Shown: positions 1-7,366 of the stretch, in pieces
Layout: every line of letters starts with the position of its first letter
How positions within the stretch are numbered: position 1 is the stretch's first letter
Source of the DNA: Flavobacterium rakeshii
Lineage (GTDB): Bacteria; Bacteroidota; Bacteroidia; Flavobacteriales; Flavobacteriaceae
Direction of reading: 5' to 3'
Assembly (NCBI RefSeq): GCF_009741375.1
Contig: NZ_WOWP01000022.1
Location: forward strand, 1 to 49,566
DNA: 49,566 bases
Program-made: the position numbers and the translations under genes
Notes under the pieces: generated by a model
What the model saw: only the letters and a program-made list of their open reading frames with translations
Database searches by the model: none
What the model was told of the DNA's origin: nothing

Positions 1-180
1 AAAAGGGCTAAGGCTACAGTTCAGTATGTAATCTCAAAAGGTATTGCTAAAGAGCGTATCTCCGGACAGGGATATGGTGAGAGCGAGCCTAAAGTTGACT
101 GTAAAGAAAACTGTACTGAAGAGCAACATGCTCAAAACAGACGATCTGAGTTTATTATCGTTAAAGGAGATAAGGCTTAA
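1..180 (+). CDS. OmpA-family protein, C-terminal end (partial)
   Basis: Frame 1 is open from the window edge to a TAA at 178-180, giving the last 59 residues of a larger protein. The end NRRSEFIIV is the typical close of an OmpA C-terminal peptidoglycan-binding domain, and KVDCKENCTEEQ just before it, with a Cys pair, is common in flavobacterial OmpA proteins that also carry WD40/TPR parts and lie beside PorP/SprF-type genes. Only the end is visible, so any link to type IX secretion is inference. It is followed by a clear terminator. Confidence 0.85.
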   Translation, partial: KRAKATVQYVISKGIAKERISGQGYGESEPKVDCKENCTEEQHAQNRRSEFIIVKGDKA

Positions 181-231
181 AAGAGAATTAAATTTATATA
201 CAGCATAAATAATATTGTTTATGTTTGAACC

Positions 232-281
232 CTGCTATCCTCGTGGCCATTATTGTGCACATGTAGGATAGCAGTTTTTTT
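232..281 (+). terminator. Rho-independent terminator of the OmpA-family gene
   Basis: A perfect 10-bp inverted repeat, CTGCTATCCT (232-241) with AGGATAGCAG (265-274), is followed by seven T. It lies 51 bases after the OmpA-family stop codon. Confidence 0.9.
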
Positions 282-334
282 ATGCCTTATGTAATTTAAA
301 GTAGTATTTTGCAACAGTAAACACGAATTGTATT

Positions 335-1144
335 TTGGAAGTATTTGTAGGGCTTTTATGTATAGCCATAGCTTTGTTTTTTCTTTTTCTGGCATTTAAT
401 GTGCTTATTGAGCCTGCTTATATGCTTATGTTTGATAAGCCTGTATATGTGCATTGGTACATGTTTACCAATGAGCTTCCTACAGAAGCCCAGTCTATAC
501 TAAATAAAGAGTTTGGGTTTTACAGAAATCTTTCTCCGGTAAGGAAGAAATACTTTAGGCACAGAGTACACGCCTTTATTGAATACTATGATTTTGTAGG
601 TAGAGAAGGACTAGAGGTTACCGATGCTATGAAAATAAGAATTGCAGCCACAAGTGTGATGCTTACGTTTGGAATGCGACAATATCTTACAGATGTATTC
701 CAAACCATAATTGTTTATCCGGATGCTTTTTTATCTCTCTCAACTCAGGAGTATCATAAAGGGGAATTTAATCCGGCAGTGGGTGTTGTAGTGTTCTCAT
801 GGCATCATTTCATGGAAGGTATAGAGTATGATAATGATAACCTGAATTTAGGATTGCATGAGTTTGCTCATGCTCTTCATTTTAGTTCCCTTCGTAAAAG
901 GACAGTAGGTACAGCTTCTGTATTGTACAGGGATATGCTTGATAAAATTATGAAATACATAAGTAAGCCGGCTAACAGGGAAAAACTTGCACAGGCTGAT
1001 TATTTCAGACTATACGCTTATACCAATCAGTTTGAGTTTATAGCAGTTATATTGGAGTACTTTTTTGAAACACCAAATGAGTTTAGGCAAAAATTGCCCG
1101 AACTGTATGATATGGTAAGTAAAATGATCAACTTTAGACGTTAA
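335..1144 (+). CDS. MtfA-like zinc-dependent peptidase with N-terminal membrane anchor
   Basis: 269 aa. Residues 4-26 form one hydrophobic membrane segment. The zinc-peptidase motif HEFAH is at 175-179, and EFIAVILEYFFE near 234-245 supplies the expected downstream glutamate ligand. This pattern matches the MtfA (Mlc titration factor A) / M90 family; in E. coli MtfA is a metallopeptidase that binds Mlc. The substrate here is unknown. The start is taken as TTG at 335: the ATG at 358 is out of frame and the next in-frame ATG would remove the membrane segment. The 3' end overlaps the convergent DinB gene by 11 bp. Confidence 0.8.
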   Translation: MEVFVGLLCIAIALFFLFLAFNVLIEPAYMLMFDKPVYVHWYMFTNELPTEAQSILNKEFGFYRNLSPVRKKYFRHRVHAFIEYYDFVGREGLEVTDAMKIRIAATSVMLTFGMRQYLTDVFQTIIVYPDAFLSLSTQEYHKGEFNPAVGVVVFSWHHFMEGIEYDNDNLNLGLHEFAHALHFSSLRKRTVGTASVLYRDMLDKIMKYISKPANREKLAQADYFRLYAYTNQFEFIAVILEYFFETPNEFRQKLPELYDMVSKMINFRR

Positions 1145-1637
1145 GACTTGTTTTGATGTTTTTAATTTGGTTGTTATGCCTCATGGTATGATAGGTTAAA
1201 AAATGTATCATTTCCAGTTTTGACATTCCTTTTAACGGATGAATATCAGGCAGCGATGTTGTTTGGGAAAGATTACTTTTACGTGCTGCCTCAATAGTTT
1301 TTTTAGTAAGCTCTTTTAAGGAAAAGATTAATTCTTCCTTGTTGTATATTTTATCTTCCGGAATTATAAAATCAGGAGCCTGCATTTTATTTTCAAAATT
1401 AAGAAACAGCTTTTTCAGGTTTTCAGCATTTTCATCGGGAGCACGGTCTACGGGGTGTGTAGATTCGGTAAGTATGTTGTCTGTTCCTGTTCCTGATTTT
1501 AATAAGTGACAGCCAACCTGAGCTGCTGTCCAGCTGTCTTTAAATGGGATAGTGTTTATCTCTTCCTGACTGAATTGTGATAGGAGCTGTGTTGTTTCGT
1601 TAAACGATTTTTCCAATTGACTGATGATTGCCTCCAT
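1134..1637 (-). CDS. DinB-family protein
   Basis: 167 aa, without signal peptide or membrane segment. The conserved histidines of the DinB four-helix fold are visible: His44 in the GCHLL stretch, and HTMRHNNQIKNI near the C-terminus. Members bind divalent metal and many act as thiol-dependent transferases, for example with bacillithiol; the substrate here cannot be read. It is the last gene of the minus-strand run starting with DoxX, but a hairpin terminator at 1671-1697 separates it from the VOC gene upstream, so it may be transcribed by readthrough. Its stop codon lies inside the MtfA-like gene. Confidence 0.8.
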   Translation of the reverse strand: MEAIISQLEKSFNETTQLLSQFSQEEINTIPFKDSWTAAQVGCHLLKSGTGTDNILTESTHPVDRAPDENAENLKKLFLNFENKMQAPDFIIPEDKIYNKEELIFSLKELTKKTIEAARKSNLSQTTSLPDIHPLKGMSKLEMIHFLTYHTMRHNNQIKNIKTSLNV

Positions 1638-1670
1638 ATTATTTCTTTATAGCTAAGATTTCTGTAAAAT

Positions 1671-1697
1671 AAAAACAGCCGGATAACCGACTGTTTT
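1671..1697 (-). terminator. Terminator between the VOC gene and the DinB gene
   Basis: An 11-bp stem with one mismatch (672-682 with 687-697) and a 4-base loop is followed on the minus strand by a T-rich run. It lies just past the VOC stop and 34 bases before the DinB start, so it acts as an internal or partial terminator in the run. Confidence 0.7.
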
Positions 1698-1702
1698 ATT
1701 AA

Positions 1703-2119
1703 TTATTGATTTTGGAAATTGATCATCCATTGTACTCCGAATTTATCGGTTAGCATACCGTAATAGGCTCCCCAAAACATATCATCCATAGGCATTCCTA
1801 CTTTACCGCCTTCTGCCAGTCCGTTAAAATACCTGTCGGCTTCTTCACGGCTTTCTGCATCAATGGTTATAGAGCTGTTGGTACCAAATTTTACCTGCTC
1901 CATAGATTTTGGTACATCGGTACCCATTAGTAAGCTGCTGCCTAATGGCAAAGCAATATGCATAATTCCATTTTTTTCGGTTTCGGGCATGCTCTCGCAT
2001 CCAGGTGTTTCGCCAAAACGCATAACGGTTACAAACTCTCCGCCAAATACTGATTTGTAGAAGTTGAATGCTTCTTCAGTATTGCCGTTAAAATTTAAAT
2101 AAGGATTAACTGCTTTCAT
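1703..2119 (-). CDS. VOC-superfamily (PhnB-like glyoxalase/bleomycin-resistance fold) protein
   Basis: 138 aa from the ATG at 2119, one base after the preceding stop codon. A longer in-frame start at 2179 would run back into the upstream gene and adds residues unlike the family. The N-terminus MKAVNPYLNFNGNTEEAFNF and the close WGAYYGMLTDKFGVQWMINF are typical of the PhnB-like (3-demethylubiquinone-methyltransferase-like) branch of vicinal-oxygen-chelate proteins. These are small dimeric metal-binding proteins whose substrates are mostly unknown. It is part of the DoxX/DHFR/SRPBCC/VOC run. Confidence 0.85.
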   Translation of the reverse strand: MKAVNPYLNFNGNTEEAFNFYKSVFGGEFVTVMRFGETPGCESMPETEKNGIMHIALPLGSSLLMGTDVPKSMEQVKFGTNSSITIDAESREEADRYFNGLAEGGKVGMPMDDMFWGAYYGMLTDKFGVQWMINFQNQ

Positions 2120-2120
2120 T

Positions 2121-2663
2121 TTATGATTGATTTTTATTGTTTTCCAGATTAGATTTGATATTCTGTAGATTGGCATCAAGATCTTTACCTATCATGTTAT
2201 CCATCATCAGATTCATAAAGTTCATAGGGTAGGAGCTGGTGCCCTGCATCACCCAATGCACATTTGTACTGTTGTTACCTGAATTTTTGGTAGTGATGTA
2301 CACTTTAGCTTCACTTTCAAAAGGCCTTATAAAACGAAGGTCCATATCAAGGCGTTCGTTGGTTTCTATGTTAGTTATTTCCAGTTCGCCTTCACCTACA
2401 TCATCATTCCCATCCCAGCCATAAATAAAACCTTTATAGCCATCATTCCCTGTAAACTTGGTTTTCATATTTGGATCTTTCATCCATACACTGTATTCGT
2501 CCATGTTTTTAAGGTGTGATACATAGTCAAAAACTTCTGCCTGAGGTTTGTTAATAGTAATTTCTCTTTCTACTTTATAGTCTTTGCTAATAAAAATTGC
2601 CAGTATAAAAGGGATGGCAATTATGATAAGAAGTACTATCAGGATTCGTTTAATTATTTTCAT
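2121..2663 (-). CDS. SRPBCC-family (START-like / polyketide cyclase fold) protein
   Basis: 180 aa. A hydrophobic N-terminal segment (about residues 5-25) anchors or exports the protein. The remainder matches the SRPBCC hydrophobic-cavity fold: VEREITINKPQAEVFDYVSH is the standard first strand and helix, and a C-terminal helix follows. Such proteins bind hydrophobic ligands, and the ligand here is unknown. Its stop is one base from the VOC start and its start is 22 bases from the DHFR-like stop, so the genes are very probably co-transcribed. Confidence 0.82.
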   Translation of the reverse strand: MKIIKRILIVLLIIIAIPFILAIFISKDYKVEREITINKPQAEVFDYVSHLKNMDEYSVWMKDPNMKTKFTGNDGYKGFIYGWDGNDDVGEGELEITNIETNERLDMDLRFIRPFESEAKVYITTKNSGNNSTNVHWVMQGTSSYPMNFMNLMMDNMIGKDLDANLQNIKSNLENNKNQS

Positions 2664-2685
2664 GTTGATTGATTGTTAAGTTATA

Positions 2686-3240
2686 TTATTTGGTGTAATG
2701 CAATAAGGTGATTCCGCAGTCAAAAGCTTTACTCTCTATAAGTTTCAGGCTTTGCCTGTCGCTAAGCTCTTCAAAAATTGGCATGCCTTTGCCTAAAGCA
2801 GTTGGATTCACAAACAGGAAAAACTCATCTATAAGTCCTTCTTTGATAAGAGAAGAAACAAAAGTTCCGCCGCCATAAGCAATGATGTCACTACCGTTTG
2901 ATTCTTTTAATTTTTTAATATCATCGGTAAGGTTGTGAGCCAGAGATGTGTTATTCCACGGGTTATCCTTAATGGTGTTGGTAAATACTACTTTAGGGAT
3001 TTGGTGAAAATCACGAGTTTCTTCTCTCGTTTCAGGGTTGTTGTATTGGCTTTCCCAGTGTGCAATAAAACCCTCGGCAAGCTTCCTGCCCAGTACAATA
3101 GTGTCAACAGGTTTTGTTAGGGCGGTAACATAATCTTTAAGTTCCTTATCCCAGTTCCAAATCATCCAGTCCATTTCACCGTTTGGACCGGCAATATATC
3201 CGTCAATAGACATTTGTACCTGAAGCTTTAGTTTTCTCAT
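2686..3240 (-). CDS. Dihydrofolate-reductase-family protein (RibD C-terminal-like)
   Basis: 184 aa. Visible family marks are the N-terminal strand ending MSIDGYIAGPNGEMDWM (10-26), VLGRK around Gly51-Arg52 and the NADP-binding AYGGG at 121-125. This is the RibD-C/DHFR-like group (YwjB/YyaP-type), soluble NADPH-dependent reductases that are not the main folA enzyme. The substrate is unknown. It is the second gene of the run starting with DoxX, whose stop is 31 bases upstream. Confidence 0.83.
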   Translation of the reverse strand: MRKLKLQVQMSIDGYIAGPNGEMDWMIWNWDKELKDYVTALTKPVDTIVLGRKLAEGFIAHWESQYNNPETREETRDFHQIPKVVFTNTIKDNPWNNTSLAHNLTDDIKKLKESNGSDIIAYGGGTFVSSLIKEGLIDEFFLFVNPTALGKGMPIFEELSDRQSLKLIESKAFDCGITLLHYTK

Positions 3241-3271
3241 AGCTGATTTTAAGTTTATAATTGATTAATTG

Positions 3272-3697
3272 TTATTCATCTGAAGGGTTTGAATCTTTAC
3301 CAAAAAGAACGGCATCGGCCGAATACTTTCCACTACCGAGAATGAAAATCACTATACATAGTAACATATATACAAAGGCGATGGCTTTGTCATTAAATCC
3401 GTCACCGGCATGTGCTACAAAAAATGCAATTATCATAGTTATGAATACCGGTATTACCGAAAAACGGGTTAATAGCCCAATAAGGATAAAGAAACCGCAT
3501 ACCAGTTCGGCAAAAATTACCAGGTTAAAAGACAGTTTTGCGCCTATTCCTATAAAATCCTGAAACATTGGTGCAAATGCCTCATAGTTTGCTGCTTTCA
3601 TATAACCGTAATAAACAAACATTCCGCCGAAGATCAGCCTTAGTAATAAAGTGGCCAAATCAATGTTAAGTGCCTGTACTTTAATCAGATTTTTCAT
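3272..3697 (-). CDS. DoxX-family membrane protein
   Basis: 141 aa with four hydrophobic segments and the family's first-helix pattern LLLRLIFGGMFVYYGYMK (18-35), followed by LVCGFFILIGLLTRF. DoxX-family proteins are small inner-membrane proteins; in mycobacteria a member forms an oxidoreductase complex linked to thiol and oxidative stress. It heads a minus-strand run with DHFR-like, SRPBCC and VOC genes. A perfect -7 box at 3808-3815 and a 12-bp palindrome at 3840-3851 lie upstream and probably set its control. Confidence 0.82.
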   Translation of the reverse strand: MKNLIKVQALNIDLATLLLRLIFGGMFVYYGYMKAANYEAFAPMFQDFIGIGAKLSFNLVIFAELVCGFFILIGLLTRFSVIPVFITMIIAFFVAHAGDGFNDKAIAFVYMLLCIVIFILGSGKYSADAVLFGKDSNPSDE

Positions 3698-3807
3698 CTT
3701 GGTTGATTTGTAGTTAGTTTTATAAAGTTATGAATATTAGTTTATTGCAGTTTGTGAAAACGATATAATAATTATGAGTGTTTAAAAGTTAATCATTTTT
3801 GATATTA

Positions 3808-3815
3808 CAAAGTTA
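3808..3815 (-). promoter_or_regulatory. -7 box of the DoxX operon
   Basis: Minus-strand TAACTTTG is a perfect match to the Bacteroidota -7 consensus TAnnTTTG. A TTTAG sequence about 16 bases upstream may serve as a weak -33 element. The predicted start leaves a leader of roughly 105 bases before the DoxX ATG. Confidence 0.55.
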
Positions 3816-3839
3816 GGATGTAGTGTTATTGCTAAAGGA

Positions 3840-3851
3840 ACGTTTAAACGT
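3840..3851. promoter_or_regulatory. 12-bp perfect palindrome, candidate operator
   Basis: ACGTTTAAACGT is self-complementary over 12 bases and sits about 25 bases upstream of the DoxX -7 box, where it would overlap or abut the -33 region. The regulator is not obvious among the neighbours. Confidence 0.4.
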
Positions 3852-3890
3852 CATTATAAGGGGGGATTTAAGACACAGCTGTTATAAACG

Positions 3891-3920
3891 AAAAAAGCCT
3901 CCCAACGGGAGACTTTTTTT
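3891..3920 (-). terminator. Terminator downstream of the GH30 gene
   Basis: A 7-bp stem with one mismatch (3897-3903 with 3907-3913) is flanked by A6 and T7, so it could stop transcription in either direction. It lies just past the stop of the minus-strand GH30 gene. Confidence 0.75.
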
Positions 3921-3938
3921 ATATTTTGTATTCAGGGT

Positions 3939-5381
3939 TTAGAAAACCAGTGTTTGCATTGAATGCGGAGCACTTTCAACTTCTGTAGCCTGACCGTTTA
4001 TCCAAAGGAAATAGTTTACCTTCTCTTCACCGCGGTTCATTACGATTACCACAGTTTTTCCGTCAGGGTTAAGGAAAGCGGTAGCCTCTATAGCACTACG
4101 ACTTGTAGAGCAGGCAATCCTTTTAGCACCTTTTTGAACGAATTTTGAGAAGTGACCTATATAGTAATATTCATTGGTAAACATTAGCTCACCTGTTTTG
4201 GTATTTGCGTGTACAGGTGCAAAGCATAGGTTCATAACGTGGTTAGGTCCTCCTGTTTCATCAAGAAGAATGTTCCAGTCTGTCCATGCTGTTGTGCCAC
4301 TGTTAAAGTCATTGATAAGGTTGTGTCCGTATAATTCTCCCAGTTTCCAGTCGTTTATTTTTTCCAGTTTAAACTGCTCTTTGCAGCCTTCGGTGAAAAT
4401 AAGGTTGGTTTCAGGGAAAGTTTCGTGAACCAGTTTCAGGTTATTGAACATTTGCGAACCACCATTCCATGTTTCATACCAGTGGTAGCCTACACCCCAA
4501 AGGTATTTTGCAGCCTCAGGGTCATTAAGTACCGTTGCAGCTCTTTGGAACAGCATATCGCGGTTGTGGTCCCATGCAATGATTTTTTTGTCGGCATAGC
4601 CTGCTTTATGCATTGTAGGGCCTAAATAGTTTTTAAGGAAATCGCGTTCTTCTTCTCCTGTGTAAATACAAGACTCCCATTTTTGGGTTGCCATAGGCTC
4701 GTTTTGGATAGTAATACCCCAAACAGGGATTCCTTCTTTCTCGTAAGCAGCGATAAATTTAGTGTAGTAAGTAGCCCAGCTTTGATAGAATTCCGGTAAT
4801 AACTTCCCGCCTTTTAGCATACTGCCGTTACTTTTCATAAAAGCTGGAGGACTCCATGGAGAAGCGTAAAGTGTAAGTTCACCTCCGGCAGCTTCAATAG
4901 CCTTTTTGATAAGCGGAATACGATATTTTTTATCGTGGCTTATGTTGAAAGACTTCAGTTCCTTGTCGCCTTCTTTCACGTAAGTGTAGCTTTCGCTGGC
5001 AAAATCACAGCTGTGAATGGTAGTACGGGCAAGATTGTACCCAATACCTTTCTCTTTGTCGTAATAGGCTTCAAGAAGCTGTTTTTGCGTGTCTTTAGGC
5101 AGTTTGGCAAATACTTCGGCAGATGCATCGGTAATAGCGCCACCAAAACCCATTACGCTTTGAAAAGTGTGGGTTGGATCTACAAATACAGATACTTCTG
5201 TTTCCAGCGGTTGTTTCTTTTCGCTAAACGAAAGTGTACCCTGTGCCGGTGTTAATCTTTGGTTTGTTTCCTTAACGGTATTGTATACCGTTACTTTTTT
5301 GCCTGAGGTGGTATAGGGTGTTTTTTGGGCAAACGATGCCACCCCCGATACCATCAGGATGGTTAATAGATACTGTCTCAT
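3939..5381 (-). CDS. Secreted glycoside hydrolase family 30 (glucosylceramidase-like)
   Basis: 480 aa. An N-terminal signal peptide probably ends at about SFAQ (16-19). The catalytic (beta/alpha)8 domain shows GFGGAITDASAEVF (78-91), YASPWSPPAFMKSNG (172-186), the acid/base glutamate in QNEP (Glu228) and the nucleophile in FTEGC (Glu331). A short beta domain at the C-terminus completes the GH30 architecture. Relatives hydrolyse beta-glucosyl or related linkages such as beta-1,6-glucan or glucosylceramide; the exact linkage is not readable. It follows rpe with a 38-base gap and no visible terminator, so co-transcription is possible. Confidence 0.92.
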   Translation of the reverse strand: MRQYLLTILMVSGVASFAQKTPYTTSGKKVTVYNTVKETNQRLTPAQGTLSFSEKKQPLETEVSVFVDPTHTFQSVMGFGGAITDASAEVFAKLPKDTQKQLLEAYYDKEKGIGYNLARTTIHSCDFASESYTYVKEGDKELKSFNISHDKKYRIPLIKKAIEAAGGELTLYASPWSPPAFMKSNGSMLKGGKLLPEFYQSWATYYTKFIAAYEKEGIPVWGITIQNEPMATQKWESCIYTGEEERDFLKNYLGPTMHKAGYADKKIIAWDHNRDMLFQRAATVLNDPEAAKYLWGVGYHWYETWNGGSQMFNNLKLVHETFPETNLIFTEGCKEQFKLEKINDWKLGELYGHNLINDFNSGTTAWTDWNILLDETGGPNHVMNLCFAPVHANTKTGELMFTNEYYYIGHFSKFVQKGAKRIACSTSRSAIEATAFLNPDGKTVVIVMNRGEEKVNYFLWINGQATEVESAPHSMQTLVF

Positions 5382-5419
5382 AGATGCGGTTTTGAGATTA
5401 GTGTATATATGTAATTAAA

Positions 5420-6082
5420 TTAAAACGATGTAAGCTTTTTAAGGTCGGCAATAGTTTGCGTAGGGTTATCCGATTTAAATACAAAGTTTCCGGCAACAAG
5501 TACATCAGCACCAGCTTCAACAAGTAACTTAGCATTTTTATCGTTTACACCACCATCAACCTCAATAAGGGTAGGAGCATTGTGTTTTACAATAATTTCT
5601 TTAAGCTGTTTGATTTTGCTGTACGTGTTTTCAATGAAAGACTGTCCGCCAAAACCAGGGTTAACGCTCATCATACAAACCACATCAGTGTCTTTAATAA
5701 CATCTTCTAAAAGCGCTACGTTAGTGTGTGGGTTTATAGCAATACCAGCTTTCATACCTTCGGCTTTAATTGCCTGTAGGGTACGGTGCAGGTGAGTACA
5801 TGCTTCATAATGAACAGTTAGGTTTGTAGCACCAAGAGCAGCAAATGTTTTAATGTACTGGTCTGGGTTTACAATCATAAGGTGCACATCTATAGTTTTT
5901 TTAGCATGGCGTGTAATAGCCTCTAAAACCGGCATACCAAAAGAAATGTTAGGCACAAAAACGCCATCCATAATGTCTATGTGAAACCAGTCGGCATCAC
6001 TGTTGTTAATCATTTCGATATCACGTTGCAGGTTGGCAAAATCAGCCGAAAGCACAGATGGTGCGATTAATGTATTTTTCAT
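5420..6082 (-). CDS. rpe: Ribulose-phosphate 3-epimerase
   Basis: 220 aa, the usual family length. It interconverts ribulose 5-phosphate and xylulose 5-phosphate in the pentose phosphate pathway. Visible marks are APSVLSADF at 7-15, the metal-binding FHIDIMDG (His34, Asp36), VHLM (His67), MSVNPGFGGQSFI and the catalytic EVDGGV near residue 175. A perfect -7 box (6106-6113) lies just upstream, and the terminator at 6217-6239 separates it from rpoD. The GH30 gene follows on the same strand. Confidence 0.96.
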   Translation of the reverse strand: MKNTLIAPSVLSADFANLQRDIEMINNSDADWFHIDIMDGVFVPNISFGMPVLEAITRHAKKTIDVHLMIVNPDQYIKTFAALGATNLTVHYEACTHLHRTLQAIKAEGMKAGIAINPHTNVALLEDVIKDTDVVCMMSVNPGFGGQSFIENTYSKIKQLKEIIVKHNAPTLIEVDGGVNDKNAKLLVEAGADVLVAGNFVFKSDNPTQTIADLKKLTSF

Positions 6083-6105
6083 TATTGTTAGAGTATGAAT
6101 TTATG

Positions 6106-6113
6106 CAAATATA
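6106..6113 (-). promoter_or_regulatory. -7 box upstream of rpe
   Basis: Minus-strand TATATTTG matches TAnnTTTG perfectly, 24 bases from the rpe start. No convincing -33 element is seen at the usual spacing. Confidence 0.5.
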
Positions 6114-6208
6114 AGCGCAAAGTTTTTAAAATGCGTAGCTTAACCTTTGCAAAGTCATGTTATTGTGGATAAATGATAATTTTTATGGAGGAAATTTAAA
6201 GTATGTGT

Positions 6209-6239
6209 AAAAAAAAAACTCCGGTAATCAGCCGGAGTT
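6209..6239 (-). terminator. rpoD terminator
   Basis: A perfect 8-bp stem (6217-6224 with 6232-6239) has a 7-base loop and is followed on the minus strand by eight or more T. It lies about 150 bases past the rpoD stop. Confidence 0.85.
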
Positions 6240-6386
6240 CAATCATCAATCAAAAAACGAACAGTTATTGAACTGTAAGTGTCTTAAATATTTTTATTCG
6301 TGTTGAAAGTCAAAATTTTGGAGTGCCAAAATACAAATTTAATCTAAAAAAGCGAATTTTGGAAGCTCTTTTTTGGCTTTTTACGA

Positions 6387-7250
6387 TTATCCTAAATATG
6401 TTTTAAGGATTTTACTTCTTGAAGTATGTTTTAATCTTCTGATAGCCTTCTCCTTAATTTGGCGTACACGCTCACGGGTAAGGTCAAAAGTTTCACCAAT
6501 TTCTTCAAGTGTCATAGGGTGCTGGTCACCCAGGCCAAAATAAAGGCGTACCACATCGGCTTCACGCGGAGTAAGGGTTTCAAGAGCCCTTTCAATCTCT
6601 GTGCGAAGTGATTCGTGAATAAGCTCACGGTCAGGATTTGGAGATTCTCCCGAACGAAGAACGTCGTATAAGTTAGAGTCTTCACCTTCAACAAGTGGTG
6701 CATCCATAGACAGGTGACGACCTGAGTTTTTCATACTCTCTTTTACGTCATTTACTGTCATATCAAGTTCTTTAGCGATCTCTTCGGCAGAAGGGGCACG
6801 CTCATTACTTTGCTCAAGCAAAGCATACATTTTATTGATCTTGTTTATGGAACCAATTTTGTTAAGTGGTAAACGAACAATACGGGACTGTTCTGCAAGT
6901 GCCTGTAATATAGACTGACGAATCCACCATACGGCATATGAAATGAATTTAAAACCACGGGTTTCGTCAAAACGCTGTGCAGCTTTAATAAGTCCTAAAT
7001 TTCCTTCGTTAATTAAATCGGGAAGTGTTAATCCCTGATTTTGATATTGTTTTGCAACCGATACAACGAAACGCAGGTTGGCTTTTGTAAGTTTTTCAAG
7101 TGCTCTCTGGTCTCCGGCTTTAATACGTTGTGCTAACTCTACCTCCTCATCTGCAGTGATTAAATCTACTTTTCCAATCTCCTGTAGGTACTTGTCTAAT
7201 GAAGCAGTTTCCCTGTTGGTAACCTGCTTGGTAATCTTAAGCTGTCTCAT
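6387..7250 (-). CDS. rpoD: Primary RNA polymerase sigma factor (sigma-70/RpoD)
   Basis: 287 aa. Region 1.2 is followed by region 2, with the core-binding and -10 recognition segment ([20 protein letters not shown], then [15 protein letters not shown]), region 3, and region 4.2 with the helix-turn-helix [20 protein letters not shown]. Region 1.1 and the long non-conserved insert of proteobacterial RpoD are absent, which is normal for Bacteroidota primary sigma factors. In this phylum it recognises -7 TAnnTTTG and -33 TTTG rather than the E. coli boxes, and many intergenic regions of this window carry the -7 box. It is monocistronic, with its own terminator downstream. Confidence 0.96.
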   Translation of the reverse strand: MRQLKITKQVTNRETASLDKYLQEIGKVDLITADEEVELAQRIKAGDQRALEKLTKANLRFVVSVAKQYQNQGLTLPDLINEGNLGLIKAAQRFDETRGFKFISYAVWWIRQSILQALAEQSRIVRLPLNKIGSINKINKMYALLEQSNERAPSAEEIAKELDMTVNDVKESMKNSGRHLSMDAPLVEGEDSNLYDVLRSGESPNPDRELIHESLRTEIERALETLTPREADVVRLYFGLGDQHPMTLEEIGETFDLTRERVRQIKEKAIRRLKHTSRSKILKTYLG

Positions 7251-7366
7251 CTAAAATCTCCTCTGAGTTATGTGTTGAGATAGTTATACGTAACGAGTTG
7301 CAAAAAAGTTACAGAAAATTTGAAATTATTTTTAATTAGCTTATTGTTAAGGTTTTGTGTTGTTTT

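Larger units (their letters stand above)
6083..6386. other. rpoD-rpe intergenic region (304 bases without a gene)
   Basis: This stretch holds the rpe -7 box and the rpoD terminator. Bases 6240-6386, between the rpoD stop and that terminator, form an AT-rich 3' untranslated region in which I see no reading frame or strong structure. Confidence 0.6.

Noticed and set aside
2120..2179. Upstream in-frame ATG for the VOC gene
   Set aside because: It would run 60 bases back into the SRPBCC gene and adds residues not typical of the family; the ATG at 2119 directly follows the stop codon.
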